Shown here piece by piece: positions 24,809-37,124 of a stretch of 64,000 bases of DNA. Location of the stretch: the NCBI GenBank assembly GCA_949128115.1, contig OX421965.1, positions 50,335,257 to 50,399,256 on the forward strand, given 5' to 3'. The first letter of the stretch is position 1. Every line of letters starts with the position of its first letter. Source of the DNA: Anaspis maculata (Eukaryota; Arthropoda; Insecta; Coleoptera; Scraptiidae). Both the position numbers and the translations under genes were made by a program. Under the pieces are notes generated by a model, which searched no databases, was not told the origin of the DNA, and was given only the letters and a program-made list of their open reading frames with translations.

Positions 24809-26275
24809 CAGGGTGGTCCAGGTTTTAGTCGACAAACTTTGCAGGCTGATAGAGGATGAAAAAAGAAGTCGACTCACCCCAAAAAGTACATATCTAAAAT
24901 GCATATTAAAAAAGTTACAGGCCTTCAAAGTTGCAGAAAAAAATTGTTTTTTTCTTGATAACCTTTGAACAGCTTGACCGATGTCGCTCAAATTTTGCAC
25001 ATATGGTAAACAAACACGTGTCCAGTGATTTCTTGATTTTTTTTTGTCAGAATGACGCAGTGTTGTAGATATGGGGGGTACTAACCCTCTTACCCCCCTA
25101 CTTTCTACGCCACTGGATATTTTGGAAAACCGTTAAAAGTATTGAATTTGGCGTTCAATTCTTAAGAGAAAATTGGCGTGTTATTGCTACATTTGGAGCA
25201 GCGGTTTCGGAGATATATGTGTTTAAAGGTTCAAAAACACCGAATTACGCAAATGTTTCAAAATTCGAGCAAGCTTTGATCCATCAACTTTCAACTTTTT
25301 ATTCAATTCAAAGTTTATTGATCCATAATTTAGCTCATGAGAAATTGAAAATTGGTTGTGAGAATTCATAATTTCAGTAACGTGACCAATAACAAACAAA
25401 GGGCCCCTGGTTCTTGTTCTTACTAAACTTCCCAACAATCAGTAAATGAATAGGTACCTACCTATTGAATATTTAATTGTTGCTGAAATTATGAATTTTC
25501 ACAACCAATTTTCAATTTCTCGAGCTAAATTATGGATCAATAAACTTTAAATTGAAAAAAAAGTTGAAAGTTGATGGATCAAAGCTTGCTCGAATTTTGA
25601 AACATTTGCGTAATTCGGTGTTTTTGAACCTTTAAACACAAATATCTCCGAAACCGCTGCTCCAAATGTAGCAATAACACGCCAATTTTCTCTTCAGAAT
25701 TGAACGCCAAATTCAATACTTTTAACGGTTTTCCAAAATATTCAGTGGCGTAGAAAGTAGGGGGGTAAGAGGGTTAGTACCCCCTCCTATCTACGGCACT
25801 GCGTCATTCTGACAGAATTTTGTTCAAGAAATCACTGGAGACGTGTTTGTTACCAATATGTGCAAAATTTAGACGGCCCCGTGGCGCAGGCGGTCGAGCA
25901 GCCGCCTGTGGTGCGAAAGGCTCCAGGTTCGATTCCTGGTCTTGTCTGGGTGTTGTGTACGTCCATGATTTGCGTTTGTTATGGATTTTTCAGCCGTTTG
26001 TATATTGATAATAAAGCGCAAAAACTCTTATGGCGTGAGAAGCCGATGAAGAGAAAACCATTTTTTTTTTTTTTTACCAATATGTGCAAAATTTGAGCGA
26101 CACCGGTCAAGCTGTTCAAAAGTTATCAAGAAAAAAACAATTTTTTTCTGCAACTTTGAAGGCCTGTAACTTTTTTAATATGCATTTTAGATATGTACTT
26201 TTTGGGGTGAGTCGACTTATTCTTTCATCCTCTATCAGCCTGCAAAGTTTGTCGACTAAAACCTGGACCATCCTG
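24809..26275. mobile_element. Palindromic transposon 3 of the array, interrupted by a SINE
   Basis: Ends are CAGGGTGGTCCAGGTTTTAGT and the inverse ending ACCATCCTG, with TATA on both sides. Arms are about 600 bp and well conserved. They meet near 25440 at a short centre containing tacctacctatt. Without the SINE and its duplication the element is about 1.24 kb. It is non-coding. Confidence 0.88.
25871..26074 (+). mobile_element. tRNA-derived SINE (family B), copy 1
   Basis: The head GACGGCCCCGTGGCGCAGG is tRNA-like, with an A-box region and the B box GGTTCGATTCC near 25927. The body contains gtctgggtgttgtgtacg and cttatggcgtgagaagccga, and the element ends in a T-run. It is flanked by a perfect 20-bp target duplication taccaatatgtgcaaaattt at 25851-25870 and 26075-26094. 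It is inserted in palindrome 3. The same body, inverted, occurs at 30849-31042. Confidence 0.93.
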
Positions 26276-27260
26276 TATATACTGCTAGCCACTGCATTTT
26301 CAGCTGATAAGAGTCTACAAAATCCACCAGGTCGGAGGCCTCGTCGGAGGCTATCTTTGGTTGATGTGACACCGTGGTGACTTACCTAGTGCTTTGAAGG
26401 TAAGTGGAATACTGGAAACAATGTAGTTACTAAAAGCTCTTTATTCGAATTTAAAATGACTGCACCAACACGAAAAACTACCGGCCACTTCACTCAAACC
26501 AAGCAGCAGACCAGCAGACTCTAGGCTACTCAAACTTGACCCAGGCTACCGTGAATGAGACCTCTTGGTGCCAAACGTTAATGATGGAGTTTGTTGCCGT
26601 CTGTGAGTGGCGTTTCACTTCGTTTTTCTGAATGAATAACAACTACAATACTACCTATCTCAATCGATAGGCTAAAATGGGGAATATGTACCCTCGTATG
26701 TACCTTTAATCTTTCACACCACGTCAAGCACATGCAAAATGCAGGATTGGCAACAAGCAACCGAAACATTCTTGAAATTTTCTGTGGACATCCCAACGTT
26801 CGAGTTTGGCTGAATCACTTTTCTTTCTTTCTACAATACCAGGGAGGTTTGGAATTATTCGAGTGCTTTATTATTGCGCCCATATTGTTTATCTCTGCGC
26901 ACATTTCAACACAAAACAGTCTAAACACGTCAACACTTCAGTTTTTTTTCTCAGAACAGCTGATTGTCGATGCGCTGTCGCCCGAGTTCACCGCGTCTGC
27001 GTTAGCGAGGCCGTACGAGGTCTAGCAACGACTTCCACTGCCCACCTAGCGCCATCTGTTAACGAACCTGGGTGTCAATTTAGATGACGTCACGCGAAAT
27101 TTTCTTAATTTTTTTCGGGGCCTAAATGAACGCCAAAAAATAAAATAAAACATATGTGAGCTCTACGAAGGCTCTAGTACTCAAATTCATTTTTTCCTAT
27201 AACCCGTGGAACACCTCATTGTTAATTTTCTATCACGATTTTAAGTTGGTCATCACAGTA
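26276..27260. other. Anonymous intergenic DNA
   Basis: No supported gene. The segment 26940-27100 is GC-richer and includes gatgacgtcacgcg, a word shared with the 13.1 and 20.6 kb repeats. Confidence 0.4.
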
Positions 27261-27992
27261 CAGGGTGATCCACCGAGATTCCCCCCCCCCCTGTTAGAAT
27301 TTTCCCCGTTGGAATAAATTGATGGGCAAAGACATTATTCTTTCCAACCATTTTTTCCGTAGAATTCAAAGGACATCAAATCTCTTTAGTATACAGAGTG
27401 TACCAAAAAAAAATCCAATTTTTTGACACTTTGTATCTAAATATTGAAAATGATGCGGCTTTTTCTTCTGGGTCCAGATATGTGATTTGATATCTGAATA
27501 AGATCATATACAGGCTGTTCACTTTTACACTTCTCACCCCAGATTTCTCCCCGCCAAATTTTTTTCAAGAAAAACAGGTCGATTTTTATTGATGAGAATT
27601 CGGCAATACGTGTTGTAGATGTCCCCCTCAAAATGAAAATCGATCTGTTCCGGCGTTTTTCTTGAACAAAATATGACGAGGAGAAGGGTAATGAGAAATC
27701 TGTGGTGGGAAGTGTGAAAATGAACACCGTGTATATGATCTTATTCAAATATCTAATTATATATCTGGACTCAGAGGAAAAAGCCGCATCATTTTAAATA
27801 TTCAGATACAAGGTGTCGAAAAAATTTGAAAGTTATTTTGAAACACCCTGTACACTATAAGTATAAGATATAAAAAAATGTCCAAATTTGAATTCTAAGG
27901 GAAAGATGGTTGGGAAGATTCTGTTTCCCCACCAATTTATTCCAACTGGGAAAATTCTAACAGGGGGGGAGGAATCTCGGTGGATCATCCTG
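27261..27992. mobile_element. Compact concentric palindromic composite
   Basis: A 732-bp palindrome flanked by TA. The outer layer starts CAGGGTGATCCACCGAGATT. The second layer starts with tacagagtgtacc near 27393 and ends near 27850 with aaacaccctgta. The third starts with tatacaggctgttcac near 27510 and ends with aatgaacaccgtgtat near 27735. The same layers in the same order occur in 115-2635, so the nest itself was probably copied as one unit. Homopolymer C and G runs lie near both ends. Confidence 0.85.
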
Positions 27993-28499
27993 TACCTGAT
28001 GTCTTGCAAAACTACGAGTTGATAGTTATTGGATTGTGCCAGGTTTGTAGAAATCTATCAAAGTTACATCAACCGGCCATGCGGTTCCAAAAGCGGGAAA
28101 AATGACTGAATTCAAATAAGTTTAATTAAATTAGAGAGTAATAGGCTGCCTACCCATCCAGGGGTTTAGGCAAACAACAGGAAAGTTTCACTCCCAAATC
28201 TTACAATGATCAACAATGGGGGGAGTTCATACGATCCTGGAAATTTAAAATGTGCGGAAAATTCAAATAGACACGTTATACCGAGGAGGAGTGAGGACGG
28301 GCTGTAATGTGGGCTGTAACAAAGTAATAAAGCCCCTGTTAGCGCTGCGTCTGGTTTCCACGGATATGGGCTCAGTTCGGAACAGCTCAGTTTCGACGTG
28401 GCTGTCGAAAAAAGATTTGAATAACTGGCATTATTCGAAACAATGTAAGAGCTTCCGCTTCCGAAGAACAAGAATTTAAATAGCTCGAGCCTCATAATC
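27993..28499. other. Anonymous intergenic DNA
   Basis: No recognisable gene or repeat. Confidence 0.4.
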
Positions 28500-29250
28500 C
28501 GCGAAATATAAACGCAAAAAAGAATTCAGGGAATAATACCTAGCCAGGATAACGTCGCAAGACGCAAGTATGTGGAAAAACGAATGGTTTTCCGAATTCC
28601 CGATGTTCTGCGTTTTTGCGCCACATAACAAGGATCATTATTTACCAAACGCGTCTTGCGGAATAAAGAAATGACCGCTTTTTTTCTCTCGTTAGGCGCG
28701 TTTCGCCGAATGCTCCTGCGGCATATCTAGAGGGATAATTGATGGTCCCCGTCGTCCTTTCGTCGTGGCATTGTTTCTTGGAGACGGCGGGATGACGGAA
28801 GCTCATGGAGATAAGGATAAGAGCGAGGTAAACGAGGTGCGGGTATTCGAGTGAAGGTTAAGAATTCTCTTGAATATTCATCGGGGAGGAGGCTCAAGTG
28901 GCCTCATATGGATTTAATTAAAGAAGAATGGCTGAGGGTAGAGGATTTTCGCTCCCTCAGATGGCAGATCGCTATCGATTCCGCCATCATGATGGGTCTT
29001 AATTAGAGGTTTTTAAAGACAATGGGTAGAGCAAGCAGTGGAATTGGAAAAGTTTAGAGAACAACGCGCAGGGAATTTGTATATTTCTGTTGGTATTGGG
29101 ATATAGGCAAACGAAACGGAAAGGCTTTCACGCGCCCCATTAGGCTTTGAAATAATTACCGGGGATTCACGCTCCGAAAAAAACAGCTCACGGCAACCGA
29201 TTCGATTTAATTAGGGTGCATTGTTTTCTGATGGTGGTGCGCGGCGCGTC
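28500..29250. other. Repeat-poor, mixed-composition island
   Basis: This stretch lacks the CAGGGTG-type repeats found on both sides and has a more balanced base composition. It contains several TTAATTA-type words (about 28917, 28999, 29208). No ORF has recognisable motifs. It could be low-copy regulatory DNA, but that is only an inference from composition. Confidence 0.3.
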
Positions 29251-30429
29251 CATGAACTTTACAAACATCGACCTGATACGCTTTTTTGGCTTTATTGGTA
29301 AGTCAGATGCTTTGATAACTACCCCCGTAACAATACACGGTCGTCGGTCATGAGCTTCTAATCTTGTGATAGCATGTTCCACTGATGAGGAAAAATGTGC
29401 ACACCAAACTGCAAACTGCCCTAACAGTGAGCATAAGACCAATCATCATTATCTTGGCTTCCTGGGCGAGTTTCCCCAGCAACAAGAGTAAAAAGTCGCA
29501 CTTTTGTTCCTAGTGCGGGTAATCGCTATTGTCACACTTCTGTGGTCAAGCTGTCCAAGTCGATATATTGATAGGTTGGTGAGACATGTTGTCCTAGTGT
29601 CAATGTTGTCATTCTTTTCGGTGTGTGACTCGTTGGACTTTAGATGAAGCTAATATCTGAGAGCCGGTTTGAGTTCGAATATCAAGAAAAGCGCATTCAA
29701 CAACTATAAGGTCGGTTTATATTTCGCTTATAAGTACCTATTTGTTATTTGCTGTCAATTCTATGAACGAGATTGAGAGTAGAATATTAACCATAAATAG
29801 ATGGGTCACCCGTCATTGTCAACAAACTATGCTTTCCCATGTCCCGGAAAGCACAATATGAAGCCGCTGGTTCTTTTTGATTAGCGAGCCACGTCGCTAG
29901 CTACTCAAAATCAGGGTTGGCATTATTTCCAACAAAACAGTTTTAAACAAGTTTTTTTATTGTTCAAATCACGTTTAAAACAATTTTGTTCAAAACTAGT
30001 ACAAACCTTTTGTTTCAAAACAGTTAAAGCATACCACCTTTGATGCTCCAAAAATAATCGGAAGAAAAACAAATCAAACCCGTGGAATCGAATTATGTGA
30101 ATATTGAGAGTCAAGTGATCATTAAAAGATGTCACTAGTTATTTAATTCATACGTGTAAACTAACCAAGTCTCTATAACATAATTCACTCCTAACTCATC
30201 TGCACTTTGCTCCGCATGCCAGTCTAATGACGCGGTTACCAGATGAGAATGTTTCTACGACTATAACTATACGCCGTTCGCTGTCATTTTGGATGCGGAA
30301 AATGGATTCTGAATGACATGGAATGTAGGAATATCGATGGAGATTGACCGTTGTTTCTGGTCCAATCCGGCTGGGCTGTCGTCCGTTCCCGGCTTGTTGT
30401 ATCCGTTGCCAAGTGCTTCTGCATGCAGG
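29251..30429. other. Anonymous intergenic DNA
   Basis: Nothing supportable beyond short ORFs. Confidence 0.4.
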
Positions 30430-31125
30430 TCTGTAAGAGTTGAGTTTCAACCCACTTCGAGAATGCCGAGTGGAAACCCGTTGATGCTGCGTCTTGATCT
30501 ACTAGAAGGACGTAGAGTTGCGACTCTTCAACGATGCGTTTCAACCCACTTGGGGGATGCTGGGTTGAAATTTTGGTTGACGCGCCTCGACCCACGTGAA
30601 GAATATCGAGTTGGAATTCATTGATGATGCGTTTCGATCGCCTTGAGGACGTAGAGTTGAGATCCATCCATGATGAATTTCGACCCACCTAGGAGCTGAT
30701 GACTTCTCTTCAACTCCAGCTGATTGCTATTCTTCAATGAGTTTCGACCTATCTCTAGGATGTTGAGTTGAGGCTCTTGGATGATGAGTCTCGATCCACC
30801 TCCGGGAGACGAGTTGGAACCCATTGATGATGAGTTCAGATCCATCTTTTTTTTGATAAATGAATGTTTTCCTCCTTATCGGCTTTTTCTCGCCATAAGT
30901 GTTTGCCCGTTTATTTATCAAGTTTACAAATTCAGAAAAAAGCGAATTCCGGACAACACAACACCCAGACTTTTCACCGGGAATCGAACCCGGGACTTCC
31001 GCGTCGCAAGCAGTCACCGACCGCCTGCGCCACGGGGCCGTCAGTTTCGATCCATCTTCAGGCAGTAGAGTTGAAATCCGTTGATGATGAGTTTGGCTCC
31101 ACCTCGAGGATGCGGAGTTAAGACC
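30430..31125. repeat. 47-bp degenerate minisatellite, split by a SINE
   Basis: Copies of a gatgMgtttcgacccacct..gagttgaaac-like unit start near 30489, 30536, 30584, 30629, 30675, 30739, 30786 and 30832, mostly 45-48 bp apart, and resume after the SINE. Long open frames through it are a by-product of the repeat. Confidence 0.8.
30849..31042 (-). mobile_element. tRNA-derived SINE (family B), copy 2
   Basis: On the minus strand it starts GACGGCCCCGTGGCGCAGG, has the B box GGTTCGATTCC, then a gtctgggtgttgtgt word and a cttatggcgagaaaaagccga-like 3' body, ending in an A/T-rich tail. It is flanked by a 16-bp duplication with two mismatches, agttcagatccatctt at 30833-30848 and agtttcgatccatctt at 31043-31058. 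It is inserted in the 47-bp minisatellite. Confidence 0.9.
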
Positions 31126-31464
31126 CCTAGATTATGCGTTAAACGTTTAGTCAAGACCTGATAGAAACGAGTTATCTCGTTTCGGTATCTCTTGTAACGG
31201 AGTGATTATCTCGGCGAACGGAGGGTTAAACTTGATGAGTTGTGGTTGGTGCTTATGATCAAGCTTTGTCTGCGTTCCTGAACCTCCCAGTTATTCATAA
31301 TATATGTAAATTTTGAGAATTTTAGATGATCAAATTAACTGCTGGAGAACAAAGTTGTCCATATCGGAAAAATGGTTCGACTTTGAAGACCTATAACTTC
31401 CGATTGTCGAAGGCGATTTCTATTTCGTTCAAGGTGGTTCAAGTGATACGGAATGAAAATCGCG
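31126..31464. other. Anonymous DNA
   Basis: No features recognised. Confidence 0.4.
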
Positions 31465-32095
31465 ATGTCATATCGATGGCGAAGAACAGCAACCTTCTAT
31501 GCCACCGTTTGCAGAAATTCTGCAAGCTTCTATGTCAAAAAGGGATACTTTCCAGGAGGAACAAAATTGTACTTCAAACATGATGTACTATATTTTCTTC
31601 CATTTTAGGTTGAAATAATATTCACTATAAATTAAGGTGACGTAATAGGATATGACATTTGATATTATTCACTAGATTAGGCTATAAAACGTGACTTAGA
31701 CGGTAAGACGGTTTTGTCAGCAATATATTGATTACTTTTGCAGATAGAAAAACATTATAGCAGCTTTTTTGTCTGACATAGATGGCTGCTTTCCATCTTG
31801 TCGTTGAAATTTTGTACCACAACCTTCCATCTTTGACATAGAAGGTTATCATCTTCTGCCTTGTCATCGTATTTTCTGTAAAAACCTTCTTTGTCTCACA
31901 TAGAAGGTTGATAGATATTTTGCACTTGCCATACGTAATGAGTCGTAATAGAATCTGAGGTTTTGTCAGTCGATTTGAGGCTGCCACTGTGATTCCACTA
32001 TGCCACTCAACCCTGCTGAAATTCACATAGGAGGTTGTTGATTTACCGCAAATGGTGACATAGAAGGTTGCTGTTCTTCGCCATCAATATCCAAT
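31465..32095. repeat. Palindromic repeat with periodic acatagaaggttg words
   Basis: The left end gatggcgaagaacagcaacc (about 31478) matches inversely the right end ggttgctgttcttcgccatc (about 32066). In the right half the word RacataRaaggttg recurs near 31774, 31835, 31897, 32024 and 32057. These spacings are close to multiples of 31-32 bp, which suggests arms made of short direct repeats. Confidence 0.65.
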
Positions 32096-32574
32096 CTCTT
32101 TGCAAACGGGCAAAAGAGACCATCGCCCAAAAAGGAGCAACAGCTTTTGAAAACATAGTATGAGGAACCACGTAAACTTAGTTTTAGCAGCCAATCGATT
32201 ACCAATATCTATCATCTATTATCCACATTCTGAATAAGTTTCTTCTTGGATAGTCTCCGGAGCTTGCATGTTCAATCTACAATGTAAGGAAGTCATAATA
32301 AGAAAATTACCTGAATGCCACCTGAAAATTACCTGAATGCCACCTCTCACCCGAGATATCTTGGAAAGGCGACGTAACAGAAACTAATTTCCAATATTTT
32401 CAATAACCATATATTCTTTCGGGACTTACATTTTTTGAAAGTTGGACATCAAGTTTCCAATGCCAAACTGTAAAGTTTGCCAAGCCGACTAGAGTCACGG
32501 TAGGCCTAAACGTACTATAGTCAGATTTTTCAAAATGTGCAATCTTTCCGTCAATCTTGTTGCGAAATGATAAC
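32096..32574. other. Anonymous DNA
   Basis: Includes a 20-bp direct repeat of acctgaatgccacctg type near 32310-32345. No gene. Confidence 0.4.
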
Positions 32575-35170
32575 CTTGAAAGGACCCCCCACGATTCTTA
32601 TGGAAAATGGGTCTCGGTCAAATTCTCTAATTTTTTTATATGTTGTAGCCACGAACCTGTAGTATAGCTGGACTGCTAATCCCCCAGATTCCCCCAACAA
32701 CTTATGACCCCTCTTCTGGAAGTCGCCATCTTATTATGCACCGGTACCCGAAAGTCCCAAAACGTTTGGTAGCGGCTTCGAGAATAGCTTCCAATATTCA
32801 ACTGAGCAGTTTTATGTATTGATGACTATGACTATATATTCTATTTCATAAATATATATAATTTTAGTGTATATTAATATAATTTTTAGCTAAATTTGTT
32901 ACCGATCCATGAAGATTTGCAAGAGTTTACCGTTATTACATAGAACGTTTGAGGTTCACTGGAAGAATTTTCGCTCGGTGACAGTCGGTGCTTGGCTGTC
33001 AGTGCCGCGCCATGTTGATCTGGGATAATATCTTGATTTCTGGTTTTGATTCCGGCGACTTGTACCTATATCCCGTTCACTTTCTATTCTCAGTAGAATG
33101 AGTTTTTTAATAAAAAATAAAGTGACAAGCTGGGGGGCTACGGCTACGGCTGATGGCACCTGCAAAGTTTTAGATCAAAACTATCAGCGGCCGTCAGCCG
33201 TACCTCCCCAGCGCTCCAGCTTGTCACTTTATTTTTGCTACAAAAAGTCATTCTACTGATAATGGAAAGTGAACGGGATATACCTAAGTAAACTCGTGAA
33301 ATCAGACCGTTGCCGTGGCAGGTGATGCCAACCGTTGAAAACAAGAAACTTGGTGACCACATAATCTCATGGCAGCGCCCGCCTGGCGTCATTTCCCCCT
33401 CTGTAATCATCAGTCCAGCTATACTACAGGTTCGTGGTTGTAGCCCAATTTTACACAAGCCAAAAACCATCGTCCGTTACCCAAAAAAATGGACAGTTTT
33501 TTGCCTATAAGGGGATGAAGATGGGTTATTTCAAGGTAAAAAAATATGTTCCAACGTAAGTGAGAACATTTCAACGTCCTTTTTAACACATATGGCTCAT
33601 GACAATTCCCTTTTTCTTTTGTAAAAAAATCAACCTCCTCCCTCACCCCCAACCCCTACTTGTGAGTATCAAATTCGAAATTACGTTTGAAAGTCATGCA
33701 GATGGTTCTATTTTGTCGAATTAAGAATTTTGGCACAAATTATTTTTACAACCCCCAAATAGGGGGTGGGGTTGAAAAAAAAACCATCGGTCAATTCGGC
33801 TGAATTTCTGATACTGTGCTTTACCAGTTACGCTAAACAAGATCACCAAGGGAAAACTCATTTGTATGACCAGTTTCCACCCCACAGAGGGTTAAAGTTG
33901 ACTATAATGAAGCATAAAACATTCTTCCATGTCATAAACCAAAGGAATGGAAATTGTGGACTTTCATATTATCTTGTTTAGTAAAAATGTATATTCGTTT
34001 GAAATACTCTCAACCCCGTCCTTCATCCCCTATCCCTGTATCTGAACATCATATTCGAAATAAATCTTGAAAATTATATTAATTTTTATTTCATCCTTCA
34101 CACGGTCGCAGTAGCTGGAATAAGAGTGTGACATAATATTTTGCGTTGATTGAGCAGCTTTCGCTTCAAATGACAATAATTCTTCAATCTAAACTATAAA
34201 TAGAGGTGCATCCGTACAAAAGAAAAAAGTTAGAAATTATGTACAAATGAACATATTCAACCTGCTGTGAAGTTGAAACTTGATAGGAACACCAATATTT
34301 TTAATAATAATCCAGTCAAAAATCATTAAATAAATATGAATCCCACCCTGCTTATGGTAGCACTCTAACATAAGCATAATATAAGTGCAAGTGAATTTTG
34401 AGAGGAGATTCACAATCAGATGCAGAGGATCTGACTATAGACCTTCTCCTACACTTTCAAGATTTATTTTGAATATGATGTTCAGAAACAAGGATAGGCG
34501 ATGAGGGACGGGGTTGAAATTATTTTTGAATAATAGACATTTTTACAAAACAAGACGATATGAAAGTCCACTGTTTTCATTAATTTGGTTTATGACATGG
34601 AAGACATGTTTTTTGCTTCATTATAGTCAACTTTAACCCTCTATGGGGTGGAAACTGGTCATACGAACGAGTTTTTCTTTGGTCATCTTGTTCAGTGTAA
34701 CTGATGAAGCACAATATCAGAAATTCAGCCGAATTGACCGATGGTTTTTTTTTCAACCCTACCCTCTATTAGGGGGTTGGGAAAACAATTTGAGCCAAAC
34801 TCGTAATTCCACAAAATAGAACCATCTGCATGACTTTCAAACGTAATTTCGAATTTGATACTCAGAAGTAGGGGTTGGGGGTGAGGGAGGGGGTTGATTT
34901 TTTCACAAAAGAAAAAGGGAGTTGTCATGAGCCATATATGTTAGAGAGGACATTGAAATGTTCTCACTTACGTTGGAACATATTTCTTTATCTTGAAATA
35001 ACTCATATTCAACCCCTTATAGAAAAAAAACTGTCCATTTTTTTTGAGTAACGGACGATGGATTTTGGTAAGTGTTGAATTGGGCTGCAACATATAAAAA
35101 ACTTGGGGAATTTGACCGAGACCCATTTTCCATAGGAATCGTGCGGGGTCCTTTGCTTTAACACTGAATT
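32575..35170. mobile_element. Large palindromic element
   Basis: Arms match inversely from about 32578 (aaaggaccccccacgattct) and 35150 (gaatcgtgcggggtccttt) inward, through accatcggtcaattcggct and its inverse, to a centre near 34230. The left arm is split by the element at 32651-33437. Without that, it is about 1.8 kb. It has no coding capacity or transposase. The outer ends are degraded and approximate. Confidence 0.8.
32651..33437. mobile_element. Palindromic insertion in the left arm of the large palindrome
   Basis: Inverted ends acgaacctgtagtatagctg and cagctatactacaggttcgt. The flanking direct repeat ttgtagcc occurs at 32643-32650 and 33438-33445 (6-8 bp, depending on how the terminal CC/GG is assigned). 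The intact opposite arm near 35090 shows the empty site. A second inverted pair (about 33060-33290, agtgacaagct/agcttgtcact) forms the core. Confidence 0.82.
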
Positions 35171-36280
35171 GTCAAAGCCAAAGCCGCCTAGTTTGTTGCG
35201 AAGTGCACTTGATAAAAACATGTTGAACAAATAATTATTATTTTTTTTTTTATTCAAATTCTATTTGATGAAATGATGAACTGATTGTGAGTAAAATCGT
35301 ACAATACTATCTATTGTTACACCACTGCTCAAGATTTTGCGGGTCGTCCGTTAGGTAGAGACAAACAGTTTCGGAACATTTAGTCCACTCATGCTAGTCA
35401 TGCTTGCTATACCCCCGGCTATACCACACAACTTTTGCCTACTAGGTGAGGTATTCACATACCTAGTGAATAAAACGTACCGTTCAAGACTCAAGTTCAT
35501 TCTCGGTGATCCGAATCGACAAAGTATCGCAACACTTACCTATCCTATAATACTATTCACAATAATAAAATCCTGTTTATTGTTTAGGTTTGAAGTGCCC
35601 AAGCGGAATCGTTGGAAGTTGGAATAGGCCAACCAAATGATGATTCTCTCGCTGTAGTGGCGTGCAAAGTTCGTATGTTCGGCATTAGGACGACTTAGTT
35701 CTCGATTAATTATTGCTTGGAGTTATAATCATTCTGGGGTTTCCACAGCTAGACCCTTGATGAATCGCTCGAATGACTATTCAGAATTTCGCTAATTATT
35801 AATAGGTGCGGGATAAACCGAAAGGATTGTGGTGTACTGTACAGGACTATACAACATCTGCACTACAACTTGCTGATTATTGAGACAACGTGGTTCCGAC
35901 ATTCTTGGGGCATCAGACAGGCAACCGCGAAATAATTGAAGGATGCTTAGGTACCTACAACTATACGATTACAGATTCTTTTGTTTGATTGTTTGAGTGC
36001 ATTTTGTTTTCTTTTGGAATCAAGTTATTTTTATTTGGTAGAAGAAAAAACTAACAAAATCAATGCTATCACTATCACGGATCGAGGGCTGAGAAAAGTC
36101 TCTTTTAACCTAGTGTCTACTCGGATAACCCAATAGAACGCGGACACCTCCTGTCTGTCAAAGTTAATCAATGTGCTTGTTGGAGCAACACACGGATTCA
36201 CCAGTAGGTAAGAAAGACGATTTTTTTTCCGGCGAGGGCAAACTCTTGAGCAGTAATTAGCCATTAAAAATTGAAAATAC
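35171..36280. other. Anonymous DNA
   Basis: No gene or bounded element seen. Confidence 0.4.
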
Positions 36281-36805
36281 TGTTACGAGCTACAAACTTC
36301 TCGTGCCATAGTACATTCAAGAGCACTCACGCCGTCTTTCTAGACCGTTTGAACACAGTGTTACGAGTTTCGAAGCTCTAGTGCATTCAACAACATACGC
36401 GTAGGTTAGGACCATTTGATTCACCTGGAGACTTCAACATGCGGGTAGAACACACCTACTAAGTTGGCGGAGACACCGTTTCCAGTGCACGCTGGTGATG
36501 CACACAAAAATGTCGGATTGTTCGAGAGTCGTCGGGATCTATATGTTGCGATCAATGTGTAATATGCCAGTGAACCGGTGGAAAGTTCCGAAATAACAAT
36601 TGGAGTGTATGAGCACCGATGGGCCGACGACAGTTTTTAGATCCAGAGCGACAAAACGAGTGGTAATCGGCCATAATATAACCAAGCGCGAATGAAATTT
36701 GACGTGTTTTTGATAGTAGTACGGCAGTAGCAGTAACAAAGAGTGTGTGTGTCTGAACGTCGTCTCAATTATACGTAGAAGAGTCCAAACGCGGAATCCG
36801 TACCA
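36281..36805 (+). mobile_element. Solo LTR, copy 1
   Basis: A 525-bp sequence beginning TGTTACGAG and ending CCGTACCA, where the usual end is cgtaaca. It is flanked by atac (36277-36280) and atat (36806-36809). It aligns with the LTRs at 44310 and 55090 through caagagca, atgcgggtagaacac, ccaagcgc and the 3' terminal 40 bp. The AATAAA found in the other copies is changed here. No primer-binding site or pol follows, so it is a solo LTR. Confidence 0.85.
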
Positions 36806-37006
36806 ATATGAAAAGTCAGCCTTTTTGCGAAGCGACAGGTCTGTTCTACACATTGAAGGCTTCAAACGACGAACTTGAAGTTGAATTGAGTAGACAAATG
36901 AAAAGGAAATGTAGCATAAAAACTTTCAAGCATCTACACTTCCAGGCTTTCTCTATAGAAGCAAGGATAAAAAATAAATATTACTCATCATCATCATAAT
37001 TAATTA
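36806..37006. other. Short anonymous spacer
   Basis: Contains a (tca)n run at its end. No gene. Confidence 0.4.
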
Positions 37007-37124
37007 TAACGGGTGTTTTTTTTCTTTTAATTTGGCGTCAAGCATGCTGTGCTCCGGACAAATGAGGCTCTTTTTGGCTGGAGCACAGCATACTTGGACG
37101 CCAGATTTAGAAAAACACCCGTTA
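37007..37124. mobile_element. Hairpin MITE, about 118 bp
   Basis: Inverted ends taacgggtgttttt and aaaaacacccgtta. The arms continue through ggcgtc.aagYatgctgtgct to a short loop near 37060-37075. No clear target duplication. Confidence 0.75.

Noticed and set aside
25871..25950. tRNA gene on the plus strand
   Set aside because: Same reason; a sister copy with the same tail at 31 kb and a 20-bp duplication show it is a SINE.
30284..30688. 134-codon open frame on the minus strand
   Set aside because: It is repetitive translation of the 47-bp minisatellite.
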